Notes under the pieces: generated by a model
What the model was told of the DNA's origin: nothing
Databases searched by the model: none
What the model saw: only the letters and a program-made list of their open reading frames with translations
DNA from: Levilactobacillus suantsaii
GTDB lineage: Bacteria > Bacillota > Bacilli > Lactobacillales > Lactobacillaceae
Direction of reading: 5' to 3'
Assembly: GCF_004115745.1 (NCBI RefSeq)
Contig: NZ_QXIL01000001.1
Span: 62,001-126,000, forward strand
DNA length: 64,000 nt
Shown here: in pieces, positions 43,100-53,840 of the stretch
Position numbering within the stretch: position 1 is the first letter of the stretch
How the letters are laid out: each line of letters starts with the position of its first letter
Made by a program: the position numbers and the translations under genes

Positions 43100-43120
43100 C
43101 AGAACGTAATTTAATTAAAA

Positions 43121-44452
<1,332 letters not shown>

Positions 44453-44499
44453 TTATGAAAGTTTGACTTCACGGGAACAAAACACCCATCCCACGTTTC

Positions 44500-44528
44500 A
44501 TTCTATAAGTTTAACTTTGAACTTTCAA
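44500..44528 (-). promoter_or_regulatory. eno promoter
   Basis: TTGAAA (44523-44528) and TAGAAT (44500-44505) with a 17-bp spacer on the minus strand, about 60 nt before the start codon. Confidence 0.55.
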
Positions 44529-44544
44529 TTATATTTTGTTAGTT

Positions 44545-45303
44545 TTACAAATTTTGGTAGTTTGCGAGCTGAATAAATGACTCTTCGGGCAAACTGGACC
44601 CGCCGGCGAGCACCCCGTCGATATTATCCCGGGCCATTAACCCGGAAATATTGTCGGGCTTGACACTACCGCCATATAGGATTCGTACCCCGTTGGCCAA
44701 ATCATCCGAGTAAATATCAGCAATGGTTTGACGAATCAGATAGCAGCCTTCTTCGGCCTGGTCGGAAGACGCCCGTGAGCCACTGCCAATCGCCCAGCTG
44801 GGTTCGTAAGCGATGACCATGCGCGCAGCATCTTCGGCTGGGACTCCCTTGAGGGCCGCGCTGACTTGGTTGACCACCCAATGAATCTTCTCGCCGGAAC
44901 TCTGACGGCCCATGGTTTCATCACAGCAAATGATGGGTGTCATGCCATTACGAAAGACCGCGTGGACCTTCCGGTTGATGACGTCATCGGTCTCGTTGAA
45001 GTACCGCCGGCGTTCCGAGTGGCCCACGATGACGTAGGGAATCGCTATTTGGCGTAACGCCTTGGGGCTAATTTCCCCCGTATAGGCTCCTTCATCTTCA
45101 TAGTAGCAGGTCTCCGCCGCAATCCGTAAGACTTGATCGACGTTGGCTTCTAGCATCGTCTCCAAGAACAATGCCGGTGCCGCAATCGCCGTTTCCACCT
45201 TATCGGGCGCCGGGAGTTTTCCCTGGACCGCCGTGACAAACGCGCGGGCCTCCGCGACCGACTTATTCATTTTCCAGTTTCCTGCAATCAGTGGTATCCG
45301 CAT
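44545..45303 (-). CDS. tpiA: Triosephosphate isomerase
   Basis: A 252-aa TIM barrel, interconverting dihydroxyacetone phosphate and glyceraldehyde-3-phosphate. [10 protein letters not shown] (catalytic lysine), [12 protein letters not shown] (catalytic histidine), [12 protein letters not shown] (catalytic glutamate) and [11 protein letters not shown] are present. The start is the ATG at 45301-45303 after AAAGGGGCG. It lies between the pgk terminator and eno. Confidence 0.96.
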   Translation of the reverse strand: MRIPLIAGNWKMNKSVAEARAFVTAVQGKLPAPDKVETAIAAPALFLETMLEANVDQVLRIAAETCYYEDEGAYTGEISPKALRQIAIPYVIVGHSERRRYFNETDDVINRKVHAVFRNGMTPIICCDETMGRQSSGEKIHWVVNQVSAALKGVPAEDAARMVIAYEPSWAIGSGSRASSDQAEEGCYLIRQTIADIYSDDLANGVRILYGGSVKPDNISGLMARDNIDGVLAGGSSLPEESFIQLANYQNL

Positions 45304-45397
45304 CTCTGTCGCCCCTTTACCTAAAATCACTTATGCTCTACATCTTACCGGACTTCCCAGCATTCTGCCAGTAAAAGCCCTTTCAGGTCGAGCCACT

Positions 45398-45427
45398 AAA
45401 AAACCGTGATGCTGCCACCACGGTTTT
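45398..45427. terminator. Terminator between pgk and tpiA
   Basis: The stem AAACCGTG/CACGGTTT with a T tract on the minus strand lies 10 nt after pgk, so tpiA transcription needs readthrough or its own promoter. Confidence 0.75.
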
Positions 45428-45436
45428 GAAGTTACC

Positions 45437-46639
45437 TTACTTGTCAGAAATTGCCGCGATACCAGGCAACGTCTTTCCTTCCAGGTATTCCAGCGAAGCG
45501 CCACCACCGGTTGAGATGTGGGATAGCTTGTCAGCTACACCGAGTTGTTGTACGGCAGCAGTTGAGTCACCACCACCGACAATCGTCTTGGCGTCACTCA
45601 AAGTTCCTAAGAACTTACCGATTTCCAGCGTGCCTTCGGCGTAGTTGCTCATTTCAAAGACACCCATTGGGCCGTTCCAAACAACCGTCTTAGCGGTCTT
45701 TAAAACGTCTTCGAACGTCTTGATGGACTTTGGTCCGATATCTAAGGCCATGTAACCATCCGGCACATCGCCCTCGACCGTCTTGTGTGGCGCATCGTTA
45801 TCGAACTTTTCAGCGACCACGGAGTCTTCTGGCAGAACCAACTTATCGCCGGCCTTATCCAAGATTTCCTTGGCTAAGTCGATCTTGTCCTTTTCAACTA
45901 AGGAGTTCCCAATCTTCATGCCCTTAGCGGCGTAGAAGGTGTAGGTCATTCCCCCACCGATCAAGACCTTGTCAGCCTTAGACAGCAGGTTGTCGATAAC
46001 CCCGATCTTATCGGAAACCTTCGCACCACCTAAGATGGCAACGAATGGGTGTTCAGGGTTGTCCACGGCACCACCGATGAACTTGATTTCCTTTTCCATC
46101 AAGAAACCAGCAGCGGTTTGAGTCATGTTGGAAGCAATGCCGACGTTGGAAGCGTGGGAACGGTGAGCCGTACCGAACGCATCGTTGACGAAGACGTCAC
46201 CCAACGAAGCCCAGTACTTCCCTAATTCAGGGTCGTTACCAGATTCACGCTTGACGTACTTGCCGTCCTTCACGTCTTCGTAACGGGTGTTTTCCATCAC
46301 TAAGACGTCGCCGTCGTTTAAGCCATCGATGGCATCTTCGAGTTGCTTACCTTCCGTCGTTGGGACGAAAGTGACCGGCTTGTTCAATAAGTTGGACAAG
46401 CGTTCTGCAACTGGCCGCATGGACAAGCCGGGCTTGTCATCTTCGGTCTTAACCCGACCCAAGTGGGACAACAAGATAGCCTTGCCACCGTGTTCGACGA
46501 CGTACTTGATGGTTGGTAATGCCGCAACGATTCGGTTATCGTTACCGATCACACCGTCTTTAATCGGGACGTTAAAGTCAACACGCATGAGGACTTTTTT
46601 GCCCTGTAACTCTAAATCAGAAACTGTTAATTTTGCCAA
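45437..46639 (-). CDS. pgk: Phosphoglycerate kinase
   Basis: A 400-aa two-lobed kinase making ATP from 1,3-bisphosphoglycerate. [83 protein letters not shown] and [16 protein letters not shown] are intact. It belongs to the cggR-gapA-pgk-tpiA-eno series, with a terminator on each side. Confidence 0.97.
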   Translation of the reverse strand: MAKLTVSDLELQGKKVLMRVDFNVPIKDGVIGNDNRIVAALPTIKYVVEHGGKAILLSHLGRVKTEDDKPGLSMRPVAERLSNLLNKPVTFVPTTEGKQLEDAIDGLNDGDVLVMENTRYEDVKDGKYVKRESGNDPELGKYWASLGDVFVNDAFGTAHRSHASNVGIASNMTQTAAGFLMEKEIKFIGGAVDNPEHPFVAILGGAKVSDKIGVIDNLLSKADKVLIGGGMTYTFYAAKGMKIGNSLVEKDKIDLAKEILDKAGDKLVLPEDSVVAEKFDNDAPHKTVEGDVPDGYMALDIGPKSIKTFEDVLKTAKTVVWNGPMGVFEMSNYAEGTLEIGKFLGTLSDAKTIVGGGDSTAAVQQLGVADKLSHISTGGGASLEYLEGKTLPGIAAISDK

Positions 46640-46744
46640 TTTAGAAAATCCTCCTTCAATTTAGGACTTATAATGATTACTTTCACAATATACAGCACTT
46701 CCACCCGAATTTCAAAGGACTTCTTCTAATTCCGGGTGCCAAAC

Positions 46745-46781
46745 AAAAATGCGGCGAGGAATACCCTCCCTCGTCGCATTC
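46745..46781. terminator. Terminator between gapA and pgk
   Basis: The 12-bp arms AATGCGGCGAGG/CCTCGTCGCATT (one mismatch) are followed by TTTGTTTGG on the minus strand. It would let gapA be made in excess over the downstream genes. Confidence 0.75.
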
Positions 46782-46826
46782 CTGCGGAACTTCTTCTGGC
46801 ACGTGACCGTGTCAGTTAAGATTTAA

Positions 46827-47837
46827 TTAAAGCGTTGCGAACTTCAATAAAGTACGAACCATGTTGCAAGTGAAGCCCCATTCGTTGTCGTACCAAGCAA
46901 CCGTCTTAACTAATTGGGTGTCACCGGCAGTGGTGATTTCCGTTTGAGTTGGGTCAAAGACGGAACCATGAGGGTCGTCGATGATGTCAGTGGAAACAAT
47001 TTCGTCAGCGTTGTAACCGAAAGCATCGTTGTTTTCAGTGTGCTTCTTCATTGCTTCGTTAACATCGTCAGCCGTAACCTTCTTGTCCAGAACGGCAACT
47101 AATTCAGTCAAGGAACCGTCAACAACACCAACCCGTTGGGCGTGGCCTTGTAACTTACCTTGTAAGTCAGGAACAACTAAGCCGATCGCCTTAGCAGCAC
47201 CAGTAGAGTGAGGAATGGTGTTGATTGAGGCAGTCCGGTTGTTCCGCATCTTCTTGCCACGAGGGCCATCCAAAATCATTTGGGTAGAAGTGAAGGCGTG
47301 GATCGTAGTCATGGTACCAGCCTTGATACCGAAGTCCTTGTTCAAGAAGTAAGCCATTGGTGCCAAGCAGTTCGTGGTGCAAGAACCAGCGGAAACGATC
47401 TTGTCGTCTTCGCTCAAGACATCCAAGTTAACGCCTGGAACAACGGTCGTAACAGGACCAGCTGGTGCGGAGATCAGAACCCGCTTAGCGCCAGCATCAA
47501 GGTGCGCTTGGGACTTTTCTTTAGAAGTGTAGAAACCGGTACATTCGAGGACGTAGTCAACCCCATCGTTCTTAACCCAAGGAATGTCTTGAGCCTTTGG
47601 TTCAGCGTATACAGGGTATTCCTTGCCGTCAACGACGATGCCCTTTTCCGTTGATGAAACTTCACCAGGGAAACGGCCATGAGTTGAGTCATACTTCAAT
47701 AAGTAAGCCAACATGGAAGGCGTCGTCAAATCGTTGATTGCGACAACTTCAATGTCAGATGATTGAAGTTCGTGAATCCGCTTGAAAGCCAACCGACCGA
47801 TACGGCCGAAACCATTAATACCAATCTTTACAGTCAT
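46827..47837 (-). CDS. gapA: Glyceraldehyde-3-phosphate dehydrogenase (glycolytic, NAD-dependent)
   Basis: A 336-aa Gap[19 protein letters not shown] at the start, the catalytic cysteine in [17 protein letters not shown] near residue 155, and [16 protein letters not shown] at the end are conserved. The start is the ATG at 47835-47837 after GAAGGAGG. It follows cggR by 68 nt, as in the classical operon. Highly biased codons indicate strong expression. Confidence 0.97.
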   Translation of the reverse strand: MTVKIGINGFGRIGRLAFKRIHELQSSDIEVVAINDLTTPSMLAYLLKYDSTHGRFPGEVSSTEKGIVVDGKEYPVYAEPKAQDIPWVKNDGVDYVLECTGFYTSKEKSQAHLDAGAKRVLISAPAGPVTTVVPGVNLDVLSEDDKIVSAGSCTTNCLAPMAYFLNKDFGIKAGTMTTIHAFTSTQMILDGPRGKKMRNNRTASINTIPHSTGAAKAIGLVVPDLQGKLQGHAQRVGVVDGSLTELVAVLDKKVTADDVNEAMKKHTENNDAFGYNADEIVSTDIIDDPHGSVFDPTQTEITTAGDTQLVKTVAWYDNEWGFTCNMVRTLLKFATL

Positions 47838-47905
47838 ACTGTGATTTCCTCCTTCAGGAAGCAAACAAAGATAATTTTTTTAAAAAGCAGTACATACGAA
47901 GTGTA

Positions 47906-48934
47906 TCACTTTTTTAAAACAAAGTCAGCAGCTCCTTGGTCGGTGATCAACCAAGTCTGAGCTGGCGCTAAATGCATGTACGCCTGGATAGCGGCCCCTT
48001 TCTCGGAGCCACCCGCTACGGCGATGACCAGCGGTTTGGCCGCCAAATCGGCAATGTCTAACCCGATAGGTGGAAATTTCCGAACGACGTGACCCGCCGC
48101 ATCGAAGAAGTACCCGAAGGCCTCCCCCACGGCGTGTGCCGCGTTCAGATCTGCCACCACATCCGGTGCCATGTTTCGCCGTTTGGCCATGGCAGACGCT
48201 TCGCCAATCCCGTGGATCACCACGTTACTGTGCGCAATCAATTGCAACACGTCGTGGATAGCCGGTTCTGCAAATAACGACTTGTAAGTTGCGGTGTTCA
48301 ATTGTTCCGGAACGTAGAGCGCCCGAAACTGCCCGTTCGTCCGTTGCGCCATCTGGGCGCTGACCGCGTTGGCCTGAATCTCAGGGGCTTCACCGATGCC
48401 CCCGCGCGCTGGCACGAACAACAATTGCCGTTGGGTGCTCAACGCCGGGGTCAGTCCTGCCGCCACCGCAGCCAAGGTATGACCACCCATGACGGCAATG
48501 GTGCTAGCACCTATCGGCAACTGGTCGGCTAAGACCCGCTTAGTGGCCTGGGCCAACCCTGTCAACGTCCCGCTAGGTAGCGAGCTGTCGCCCGGAACTA
48601 ACGTACAGTGGGCAATCCCCAACTGCCGGGCTAGGGCCTGCTCCTGTTGATGGCGCCCCGCTAAGGTATCAATCACGGGGTGTAACCCCGCCACGACCCG
48701 TTGGCCTGCTGGCGTGATCTGCATCCCTTTGACCGTCATCTGGATAAAGCCCAGATTGGCCAAGGCATCGGTAGTCGTCCGCACGGTCCGTTCAGTACAG
48801 GCGAGATGGTAGGCTAAGGTGCGTCGGCCAACGGGTTGCAGTCGTTCGACAGCTTGAAGAACCCGGAAACGGGTCGTCAGTTTTGCGACCATCTGGGGAA
48901 CAATTGCCTCGACCCATTGCCATTCGTCTTGCAT
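47906..48934 (-). CDS. cggR: Central glycolytic genes regulator CggR
   Basis: A 342-aa SorC-family repressor of the gapA operon. In bacilli its sugar-phosphate-binding domain is relieved by fructose-1,6-bisphosphate. The N-terminal winged helix (FRVLQAVERLQPVGRRTLAYHLACTERTVRTTTDALANLGFIQ) precedes the effector domain (STIAVMGGHTLAAVA, LFVPARGGIGEAPEIQANAVSAQMA, VVIHGIGEASAMAKRRN, VAGGSEKGAAIQAYMHLAP). The start is the ATG at 48932-48934 after GGAGGTAAGG; the longest reading adds 27 unlikely residues. It is first in the glycolytic series. Confidence 0.95.
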   Translation of the reverse strand: MQDEWQWVEAIVPQMVAKLTTRFRVLQAVERLQPVGRRTLAYHLACTERTVRTTTDALANLGFIQMTVKGMQITPAGQRVVAGLHPVIDTLAGRHQQEQALARQLGIAHCTLVPGDSSLPSGTLTGLAQATKRVLADQLPIGASTIAVMGGHTLAAVAAGLTPALSTQRQLLFVPARGGIGEAPEIQANAVSAQMAQRTNGQFRALYVPEQLNTATYKSLFAEPAIHDVLQLIAHSNVVIHGIGEASAMAKRRNMAPDVVADLNAAHAVGEAFGYFFDAAGHVVRKFPPIGLDIADLAAKPLVIAVAGGSEKGAAIQAYMHLAPAQTWLITDQGAADFVLKK

Positions 48935-49041
48935 CCAAACCTTACCTCCCAGTGGGACACTAATTGACCAGGGGGGCAAAAACGCGCCCACCCCACTCAA
49001 AAAAATAGCGGTCAACCTTTGCTAACCTAACTTACTGTGAC

Positions 49042-49071
49042 ATTATAAGCCCGCATCCCAGTAAATGGCAA
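49042..49071 (-). promoter_or_regulatory. Promoter of the cggR-gapA unit
   Basis: TTGCCA (49066-49071) and a consensus TATAAT (49042-49047) with an 18-bp spacer on the minus strand, about 100 nt before the cggR start. GGGAC and GTCCC elements in the leader near 48955 recall CggR operators, but I could not define a site. Confidence 0.55.
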
Positions 49072-49118
49072 GCCATTCCCCTTATAAATTTAGGCTTCCC
49101 GCGGACAAAATCACTCAC

Positions 49119-49147
49119 AAAAAAAGGCACCGTCCCCCGACGGTGCC
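49119..49147 (-). terminator. Terminator of the first tRNA-Arg gene
   Basis: A perfect 9-bp stem GGCACCGTC/GACGGTGCC is followed by seven T residues on the minus strand, 17 nt after the tRNA. Confidence 0.85.
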
Positions 49148-49163
49148 ACCTGCTGATTTCCGA

Positions 49164-49235
49164 TGCGCCCGGAGGGAATCGAACCCCCATTTCAAGAACC
49201 GGAATCTTACGTGCGATCCATTACACTACGGGCGC
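49164..49235 (-). tRNA. tRNA-Arg (anticodon CCG), copy 1
   Basis: 72 nt. The 7-bp acceptor stem GCGCCCG/CGGGCGC has discriminator A, and the T arm GGGGGTTCGATTCCCTC is present. The anticodon loop TTCCGGT gives CCG, reading CGG codons. CCA is not encoded. A good promoter (TTGTAT, 17 bp, TATAGT) lies at 49265-49293. Identical over its whole length to the gene at 50187-50258. Confidence 0.93.
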
Positions 49236-49264
49236 ATAGTTGCTGTGCTCAACAACACTTAATT

Positions 49265-49293
49265 ACTATAACTGATTCTGAATAAAAATACAA
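49265..49293 (-). promoter_or_regulatory. Promoter of tRNA-Arg copy 1
   Basis: TTGTAT (49288-49293) and TATAGT (49265-49270) are 17 bp apart on the minus strand, about 30 nt before the tRNA. Confidence 0.6.
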
Positions 49294-49486
49294 GGCTGTT
49301 TTTAAAATTCCACCTTTTAACCGTTTTCACCTCTATTTTACCACCTCGTTTTGCCACGCCAGCGCTCCTCATGCCAAGTTTTCCGTCACGAGCAGCACGT
49401 TTCCCCGGTCCAAGCCGCGTTTCCGCTTTCAGTAAAGCATGCTATAATGGCAACATTAGTAATGCTTGCAGAAGGAGCTTGCCACC

Positions 49487-50095
49487 ATGTCACATCAAAA
49501 AACGTTCCGCCTAGTCATCGATGCCCTCTTAATGGCCATCGTCCTGTTACAGAATATTTTTCCATTCATTGGGTATATTCCCTTCGGTCCGTTCAGTATG
49601 ACCCTGATTGGGTTGACCGTCATCGTGGCCGGGGTCGCACTTGGCCCCAAAGATGGCGCCTTAATCGGTGGCTTCTGGGGATTAATCACCTTCATTCGGG
49701 CTTTCACCTGGCCGTCTAGTCCAGTCGCCCCACTGGTCTTCGTCAACCCTTTCGTCTCGATTCTTCCCCGGCTTCTGATGGGGATTGGGGCCGGGTATCT
49801 CTACCGTTGGGGCCGTGACAAACAGACCTGGCGAATGCACCACTCCATGCGCTTAGCCGCCGCTGGAGCCGCCCTCATCAACAGTCTGTTAGTCCTCGGT
49901 CTGGTCTATTTCTTCTACCAAACACCAGCCGTGGCCCAAGCCTTTGGCGCTAAAGGTAACCAAACGCTAGGGTACGTCTTGATGGTCTCCTTACTCACCA
50001 ACGCCGTGCCGGAACTGATTTTAGACGTTATCATAGCACCGGTGATTGCCGCTCCTCTGCGACTGCATTGGGACCGCATCAAGCCCACTAAATAA
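49487..50095 (+). CDS. ECF transporter S component (vitamin/pantothenate-type family)
   Basis: A 202-aa membrane protein with six predicted helices, the substrate-binding part of an energy-coupling factor transporter. FPFIGYIPFGPFSMTLIGLTVIVAGVALGPKDGALIGGFWGLITFIRA near residues 25-75 is typical of this S-component family, which includes PanT-like proteins. It must share an EcfAA'T module encoded elsewhere. The start is the ATG at 49487-49489 after AGAAGGAG. A TATAAT lies at about 49443. No riboswitch is visible in the short leader. The gene sits between two identical tRNA-Arg genes facing the other way. Substrate not determined. Confidence 0.83.
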   Translation: MSHQKTFRLVIDALLMAIVLLQNIFPFIGYIPFGPFSMTLIGLTVIVAGVALGPKDGALIGGFWGLITFIRAFTWPSSPVAPLVFVNPFVSILPRLLMGIGAGYLYRWGRDKQTWRMHHSMRLAAAGAALINSLLVLGLVYFFYQTPAVAQAFGAKGNQTLGYVLMVSLLTNAVPELILDVIIAPVIAAPLRLHWDRIKPTK

Positions 50096-50110
50096 ACCAT
50101 TTACGATACT

Positions 50111-50136
50111 GACCCGGACGAGTACCGGGTCTTTTT
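50111..50136 (+). terminator. Terminator of the ECF S component gene
   Basis: A perfect 7-bp stem GACCCGG/CCGGGTC with a 7-nt loop and five T residues, 15 nt after the stop codon. Confidence 0.8.
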
Positions 50137-50148
50137 GATTTTTACGCA

Positions 50149-50179
50149 CAAAAAAATCGCAACCACCATGGATTGCGAT
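50149..50179 (-). terminator. Terminator of the second tRNA-Arg gene
   Basis: The stem ATCGCAA/TTGCGAT is followed by seven T residues on the minus strand, 8 nt after the tRNA. Confidence 0.8.
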
Positions 50180-50186
50180 CACGTGA

Positions 50187-50258
50187 TGCGCCCGGAGGGA
50201 ATCGAACCCCCATTTCAAGAACCGGAATCTTACGTGCGATCCATTACACTACGGGCGC
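50187..50258 (-). tRNA. tRNA-Arg (anticodon CCG), copy 2
   Basis: Same 72-nt cloverleaf as copy 1, with anticodon CCG and no encoded CCA. It has its own promoter, TTGTAA (50312-50317), 17 bp, TATAGT (50289-50294), and a different terminator. Beyond the tRNA itself the flanks differ, so this is not a recent duplication of the whole unit. Confidence 0.93.
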
Positions 50259-50288
50259 ATGGGTCATGTCCTTAACAGAACACTAACC

Positions 50289-50317
50289 ACTATACTCGAC
50301 CCTAGTTTGAATTACAA
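50289..50317 (-). promoter_or_regulatory. Promoter of tRNA-Arg copy 2
   Basis: TTGTAA and TATAGT with a 17-bp spacer on the minus strand, nearly the same boxes as for copy 1 in a different sequence context. Confidence 0.6.
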
Positions 50318-50333
50318 GGGCTAATTTTAATTT

Positions 50334-51062
50334 TTAAACGTAATAGATTACTAAGCCCGACAGTGAGAGATTTCCTTGAATCACCACGGTTGGGCCGTTG
50401 CCCGGAAGATGCTGCCCCTTCTCGTCGATATCGGCGAGATTATTCGCCAGGGCAAACTTCACTGGCCAATCTTTCGGGAGGTACAACTCGACCCCACTCA
50501 ACGAGGCTGACACGTCAATCGTCGCTCCCGTTGGCGCTAAGCGCACATCAGTCAGATAGAGCTTGACGTTACCCAGCCGCGCGTCGATGCGGGCATGGGT
50601 GAAGTTTTGGGACTGCAGATAGCGGATACTACTGCTCATGTTGACCCGCACCGTGGTTTCGGCCTCGTCGGTGGTCATGCGCTCCGTCGTTGCCTGGCCA
50701 TTCCAGTGATTGTTTTGATTCGACCGGTACGAGTAGAACTTAGTTTTAAAATAGTTGTGCGGGTTCAAAATCAAGGACAGCCCGATTGTCACCAACAACG
50801 CCACCCCCAGAATCGTCCAGGGCGCTAATGCCGTGATACCTAAGGGCTTAGCGAAAAGAATCGCCAAAAAGGCCAGCCCGAAAACTGTTCCACTGATTGT
50901 CCGGTGAGCCACGCTAAAAATCACAATCGCCAGCAGGAAGATCCCCGTTAAGAGTTGCCAAAATCCAAACTGAGCGGAAATCCACCCCAAGCGGCTGGCG
51001 ACCAGTAAAACCGCTCCTAGTATGAAGAAACTCCCCCAAAACCATCGTCGTTTGGTTGTCAT
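50334..51062 (-). CDS. LiaF-like membrane protein, probable partner of the LytTR regulator
   Basis: A 242-aa protein with an N-terminal cluster of four membrane helices (about residues 8-27, 32-50, 55-72 and 78-100) and a soluble C-terminal part. That part has beta-strand repeats (INMSS-like VNMSSSIRYLQSQNFTHARIDARLGNVKLYLTDV, TIDVSASLSGVELYLP), as in the LiaF/DUF2154 family of envelope stress inhibitors. Its start overlaps the LytTR gene stop by 4 nt. By analogy with LytTR regulatory systems it may hold the regulator at the membrane. No histidine kinase is nearby. Confidence 0.72.
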   Translation of the reverse strand: MTTKRRWFWGSFFILGAVLLVASRLGWISAQFGFWQLLTGIFLLAIVIFSVAHRTISGTVFGLAFLAILFAKPLGITALAPWTILGVALLVTIGLSLILNPHNYFKTKFYSYRSNQNNHWNGQATTERMTTDEAETTVRVNMSSSIRYLQSQNFTHARIDARLGNVKLYLTDVRLAPTGATIDVSASLSGVELYLPKDWPVKFALANNLADIDEKGQHLPGNGPTVVIQGNLSLSGLVIYYV

Positions 51063-51520
51063 GTTACCGACCCCTTTCCTTCTAATGCCCGTTTCAACTC
51101 GCCGTAGTAGCGCCGGGACACGTATAACTGCTTTAGCGACCGTTGAAACGTCACTAAATTTCCAGTCAATGACTTACTCAGAGAGGCCACCTGGTGGAGG
51201 TTGAGCACCGCCGATTTCGACCCACGGTAAAAGTAACTGGGCAGTTGATCGGCGAGTTGATACAATGGGACCCGCGTGGCGTAAGTCTCTTGAGCGGTAT
51301 GCACCATCACCCGGTGCCCCGTCGCCTCACAAAAGAGGATTGTGCCCACCGGAACCCGAACCAAGCTCCCCTGCCAGCGCACCGCTAATTGCTGCGTTGG
51401 GTCATCTAAGGCGGCCAATTGCCGTTTCAAGTCGGCGACAGCGGCCGTTTGCGCCTTAGGGACCCGTAACACGACTTCCGGTTCCGTTAACTGATCATCC
51501 TGTTCGAGTCGTACTTTCAC
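51059..51520 (-). CDS. LytTR-type DNA-binding regulator without receiver domain
   Basis: A 153-aa protein. A short N-terminal helical part (to about residue 50) is followed by a LytTR domain, VPVGTILFCEATGHRVMVHTAQETYATRVPLYQLADQLPSYFYRGSKSAVLNLHQVASLS and LYVSRRYYGELKRAL. There is no response-regulator receiver, so it is not a classical two-component protein. GTG start after GAGGGGGTG. It forms a two-gene unit with the overlapping LiaF-like membrane protein. Pairs of LytTR regulator and membrane inhibitor control competence- or bacteriocin-type genes in streptococci; targets here are unknown. Confidence 0.82.
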   Translation of the reverse strand: MKVRLEQDDQLTEPEVVLRVPKAQTAAVADLKRQLAALDDPTQQLAVRWQGSLVRVPVGTILFCEATGHRVMVHTAQETYATRVPLYQLADQLPSYFYRGSKSAVLNLHQVASLSKSLTGNLVTFQRSLKQLYVSRRYYGELKRALEGKGSVT

Positions 51521-51820
51521 GGTAGCACCCCCTCTCTGATTAATCTTAGTACACCACAGCCTCCGTCCAAAGTAAATCCTAAGCGCACCAGTGGTCGTAT
51601 TAACGCCCTAACTGGTCCCCCACACGTGCTACCGTACCCAGACCATTTCTCAATAGAATACGTGACGTTTAGTCAAATTCTGGTATGATAGTCATAGTTA
51701 GATGGCACGGAGCAGTAGGGGAAGGCGTATCGTTTGACCTATACTGACCAATGCAGTAAACTAGCACCATGTTAGCAAACTGCTAGCCATACACGATTAC
51801 TCAAAGGAGGCTTTCTTGTC
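51521..51820. other. Divergent regulatory region between the LytTR gene and clpP
   Basis: About 300 bp with no gene. A TATGAT at 51684-51689 with GTGACG 16 bp upstream is the likely clpP promoter, leaving a leader of about 125 nt. The leader contains an inverted repeat CTAGCA/TGCTAG at about 51762-51785. Only one AGTCAAA half resembling a CtsR box is present (51671-51677), not the tandem heptad. No second structure is evident. Confidence 0.4.
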
Positions 51821-52417
51821 ATGAATTTAGTACCAACGGTTATTGAACAATCATCCCGTGGCGAACGGGCTTATGATATCTATTCACGACTTTTGAAAGA
51901 CCGGATTATTATGCTTTCCGGTCCTGTCGAAGATGACATGGCAAACGCCATCATTGCGCAATTACTCTTCTTGGACGCCCAAGATTCCACGAAGGATATT
52001 TCCCTTTACATCAACTCACCTGGTGGCGTGGTTTCTTCCGGATTGGCAATTTACGATACGATGAACTTCATCCAATCCGACGTGCAAACCATCACGTTGG
52101 GGATGGCCGCTTCGATGGCCAGTGTTCTGGCCTCATCCGGGACTAAGGGTAAGCGGTTTGCTTTACCTCACGCCCAAGTTCTGATTCACCAACCTTCTGG
52201 TGGTGCTCAGGGTCAACAAACCGAAATTGAGATTGCGGCGAAGGAAATCCTGAAGACCCGGAAGTTGATCAACCAGATTTTGGCGGACAACTCGGGACAA
52301 TCAATCGAACGAATCAACAAAGATACCGAACGGGACAACTACTTAAGTGCCCAGGAGGCCGTTGATTACGGGTTGATTGATCACATCATGACCAACAGCT
52401 CCGAACAAAAGAAGTAA
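51821..52417 (+). CDS. clpP: ATP-dependent Clp protease proteolytic subunit
   Basis: A 198-aa ClpP. The catalytic triad is visible: serine in [16 protein letters not shown] near residue 98, histidine in [17 protein letters not shown] near residue 123, and aspartate in [18 protein letters not shown] near residue 172. [21 protein letters not shown] forms the oxyanion region. AAAGGAGG precedes the start. It forms the tetradecameric chamber used by ClpC/ClpX/ClpE in protein quality control. Single gene with a strong terminator. Confidence 0.96.
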   Translation: MNLVPTVIEQSSRGERAYDIYSRLLKDRIIMLSGPVEDDMANAIIAQLLFLDAQDSTKDISLYINSPGGVVSSGLAIYDTMNFIQSDVQTITLGMAASMASVLASSGTKGKRFALPHAQVLIHQPSGGAQGQQTEIEIAAKEILKTRKLINQILADNSGQSIERINKDTERDNYLSAQEAVDYGLIDHIMTNSSEQKK

Positions 52418-52434
52418 GCTCAAATCCTTGCGAC

Positions 52435-52470
52435 AAAAACGTTCTCGCCTTGCGACGGGAACGTTTTTTT
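52435..52470 (+). terminator. Terminator of clpP
   Basis: The stem AAACGTTC-GC/GGGAACGTTT is followed by seven T residues, about 20 nt after the stop. Its A tract may also serve the convergent UPF0210 gene. Confidence 0.8.
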
Positions 52471-52487
52471 GTGCTTGTTTTTCGTGA

Positions 52488-53831
52488 TTAGTTTTTAAAC
52501 GAGTGAATCGGGGCCGGAATATGCCCCCCACGAGCAATCAAGGCCGTGGGTTGACTCGGGTTGACCGGCATGACCGGCGCGCGGCCAAATAAGCCCCCGA
52601 ATTCGACTTCGTCACCGACCGTCTTGCCGGGGGCCGGGATGACCCGGACCGCGGTGGTCTTGTTGTTGATCATTCCGATAGCGGCCTCGTCGGCAATCAT
52701 GCCACTAATGCTGGCTGCACTGGTGTCACCAGGAATCGCAATCATGTCTAGCCCGACTGAGCAAACCGCCGTCATGGCTTCCAATTTTTCTAAACCGAGG
52801 CGACCCGCGCGAACGGCGCGAATCATTTCGGCGTCTTCCGAGACCGGGATAAAGGCCCCGGACAGGCCACCAACGTGTTCACAGGCCATCACGCCACCCT
52901 TTTTGACCGCGTCGTTCAATAACGCTAAGGCGGCCGTAGTGCCCGGGGCGCCTACGCTGTCCAGGCCAATCTCCTCGAGGATCTCAGCAACCGAATCCCC
53001 TTCATTGGGCGTCGGGGCTAGTGATAGGTCCACGATACCAAACGGCACGCCTAAGCGTTGCGCCGCAATCGTTCCCACGAATTGGCCCATCCGGGTGACC
53101 TTGAAGGCCGTCTTCTTAATCTGTTCAGAAACCACGTCAATGCTTTGGCCACGGACCTGTTCGAGCGCCCGTTTGACCACGCCCGGGCCACTAATACCCA
53201 CGTTGATGACTCGGTCGGCTTCCCCAACGCCGTGGAAGGCCCCGGCCATGAAGGGATTATCCTCCACGGCATTGGCAAAGACCACCAGGCTCATACAGTT
53301 GACCGGGTCGATGGCCGCCGTTTGCTTCACGATGTGGCCCAGTTCACCGACCGCATCGAGGTTGATGCCGGCTTTGGTGGACCCGATATTGACCGAACTG
53401 CAGACCCGGCTGGTCTCGGCTAAAGCTTGGGGGATCGAGGCAATCAACTTGCGGTCCCCGCTTTGATAACCCTTTTGGACCAGCGCCGAAAACCCACCAA
53501 TCAAGTCTACGCCCAAAGCTTCTGCGGCTCGTTCCATGGTCTGTGCGTAAGCCACGTAATCTGCATCCCCACTGGCCGCAGCAATCAGGGCTATCGGCGT
53601 GACCGCGATACGCTTGTTGATGATGGGCACACCGTATTCCGTTTGAATCTGTTCGGCGACCTTGACCAGGTCTTGCGCACTGCGGGTAATCTTGTCGTAG
53701 ATTTTCCGCCGGGCTTTAGCCCCATCACTATCGATGCAATCAAACAGCGAGATGCCCATGGTCACAGTCCGGATATCTAAGTTTTCTTCGTCTATCATTT
53801 GAATCGTTTCGAGAATTGAGCGACTTTCCAT
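52488..53831 (-). CDS. UPF0210 / PFL-family protein (DUF711)
   Basis: A 447-aa protein of the UPF0210 family (DUF711), sometimes described as pyruvate formate-lyase-like in fold. [27 protein letters not shown] at the start, [51 protein letters not shown] and [13 protein letters not shown] at the end match the family. Catalytic activity unknown. It follows the ACT-domain gene by 9 nt, an arrangement conserved in many Firmicutes. Confidence 0.85.
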   Translation of the reverse strand: MESRSILETIQMIDEENLDIRTVTMGISLFDCIDSDGAKARRKIYDKITRSAQDLVKVAEQIQTEYGVPIINKRIAVTPIALIAAASGDADYVAYAQTMERAAEALGVDLIGGFSALVQKGYQSGDRKLIASIPQALAETSRVCSSVNIGSTKAGINLDAVGELGHIVKQTAAIDPVNCMSLVVFANAVEDNPFMAGAFHGVGEADRVINVGISGPGVVKRALEQVRGQSIDVVSEQIKKTAFKVTRMGQFVGTIAAQRLGVPFGIVDLSLAPTPNEGDSVAEILEEIGLDSVGAPGTTAALALLNDAVKKGGVMACEHVGGLSGAFIPVSEDAEMIRAVRAGRLGLEKLEAMTAVCSVGLDMIAIPGDTSAASISGMIADEAAIGMINNKTTAVRVIPAPGKTVGDEVEFGGLFGRAPVMPVNPSQPTALIARGGHIPAPIHSFKN

Positions 53832-53840
53832 GGGAACCCC

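Noticed and set aside
49164-50258. Mobile element bounded by the tRNA repeats
   Set aside because: No integrase, transposase or inverted terminal repeats lie between the two tRNAs; only a normal transporter gene is present, so I do not call an element.
51660-51700. CtsR operator upstream of clpP
   Set aside because: Only one AGTCAAA half is present; the tandem heptad repeat required by CtsR is missing.
52561-53466. 301-codon open frame antisense to the UPF0210 gene
   Set aside because: It lies entirely inside a well-conserved gene on the other strand, has no ribosome site, and has shadow-type composition; long antisense frames are common in this GC-rich DNA.
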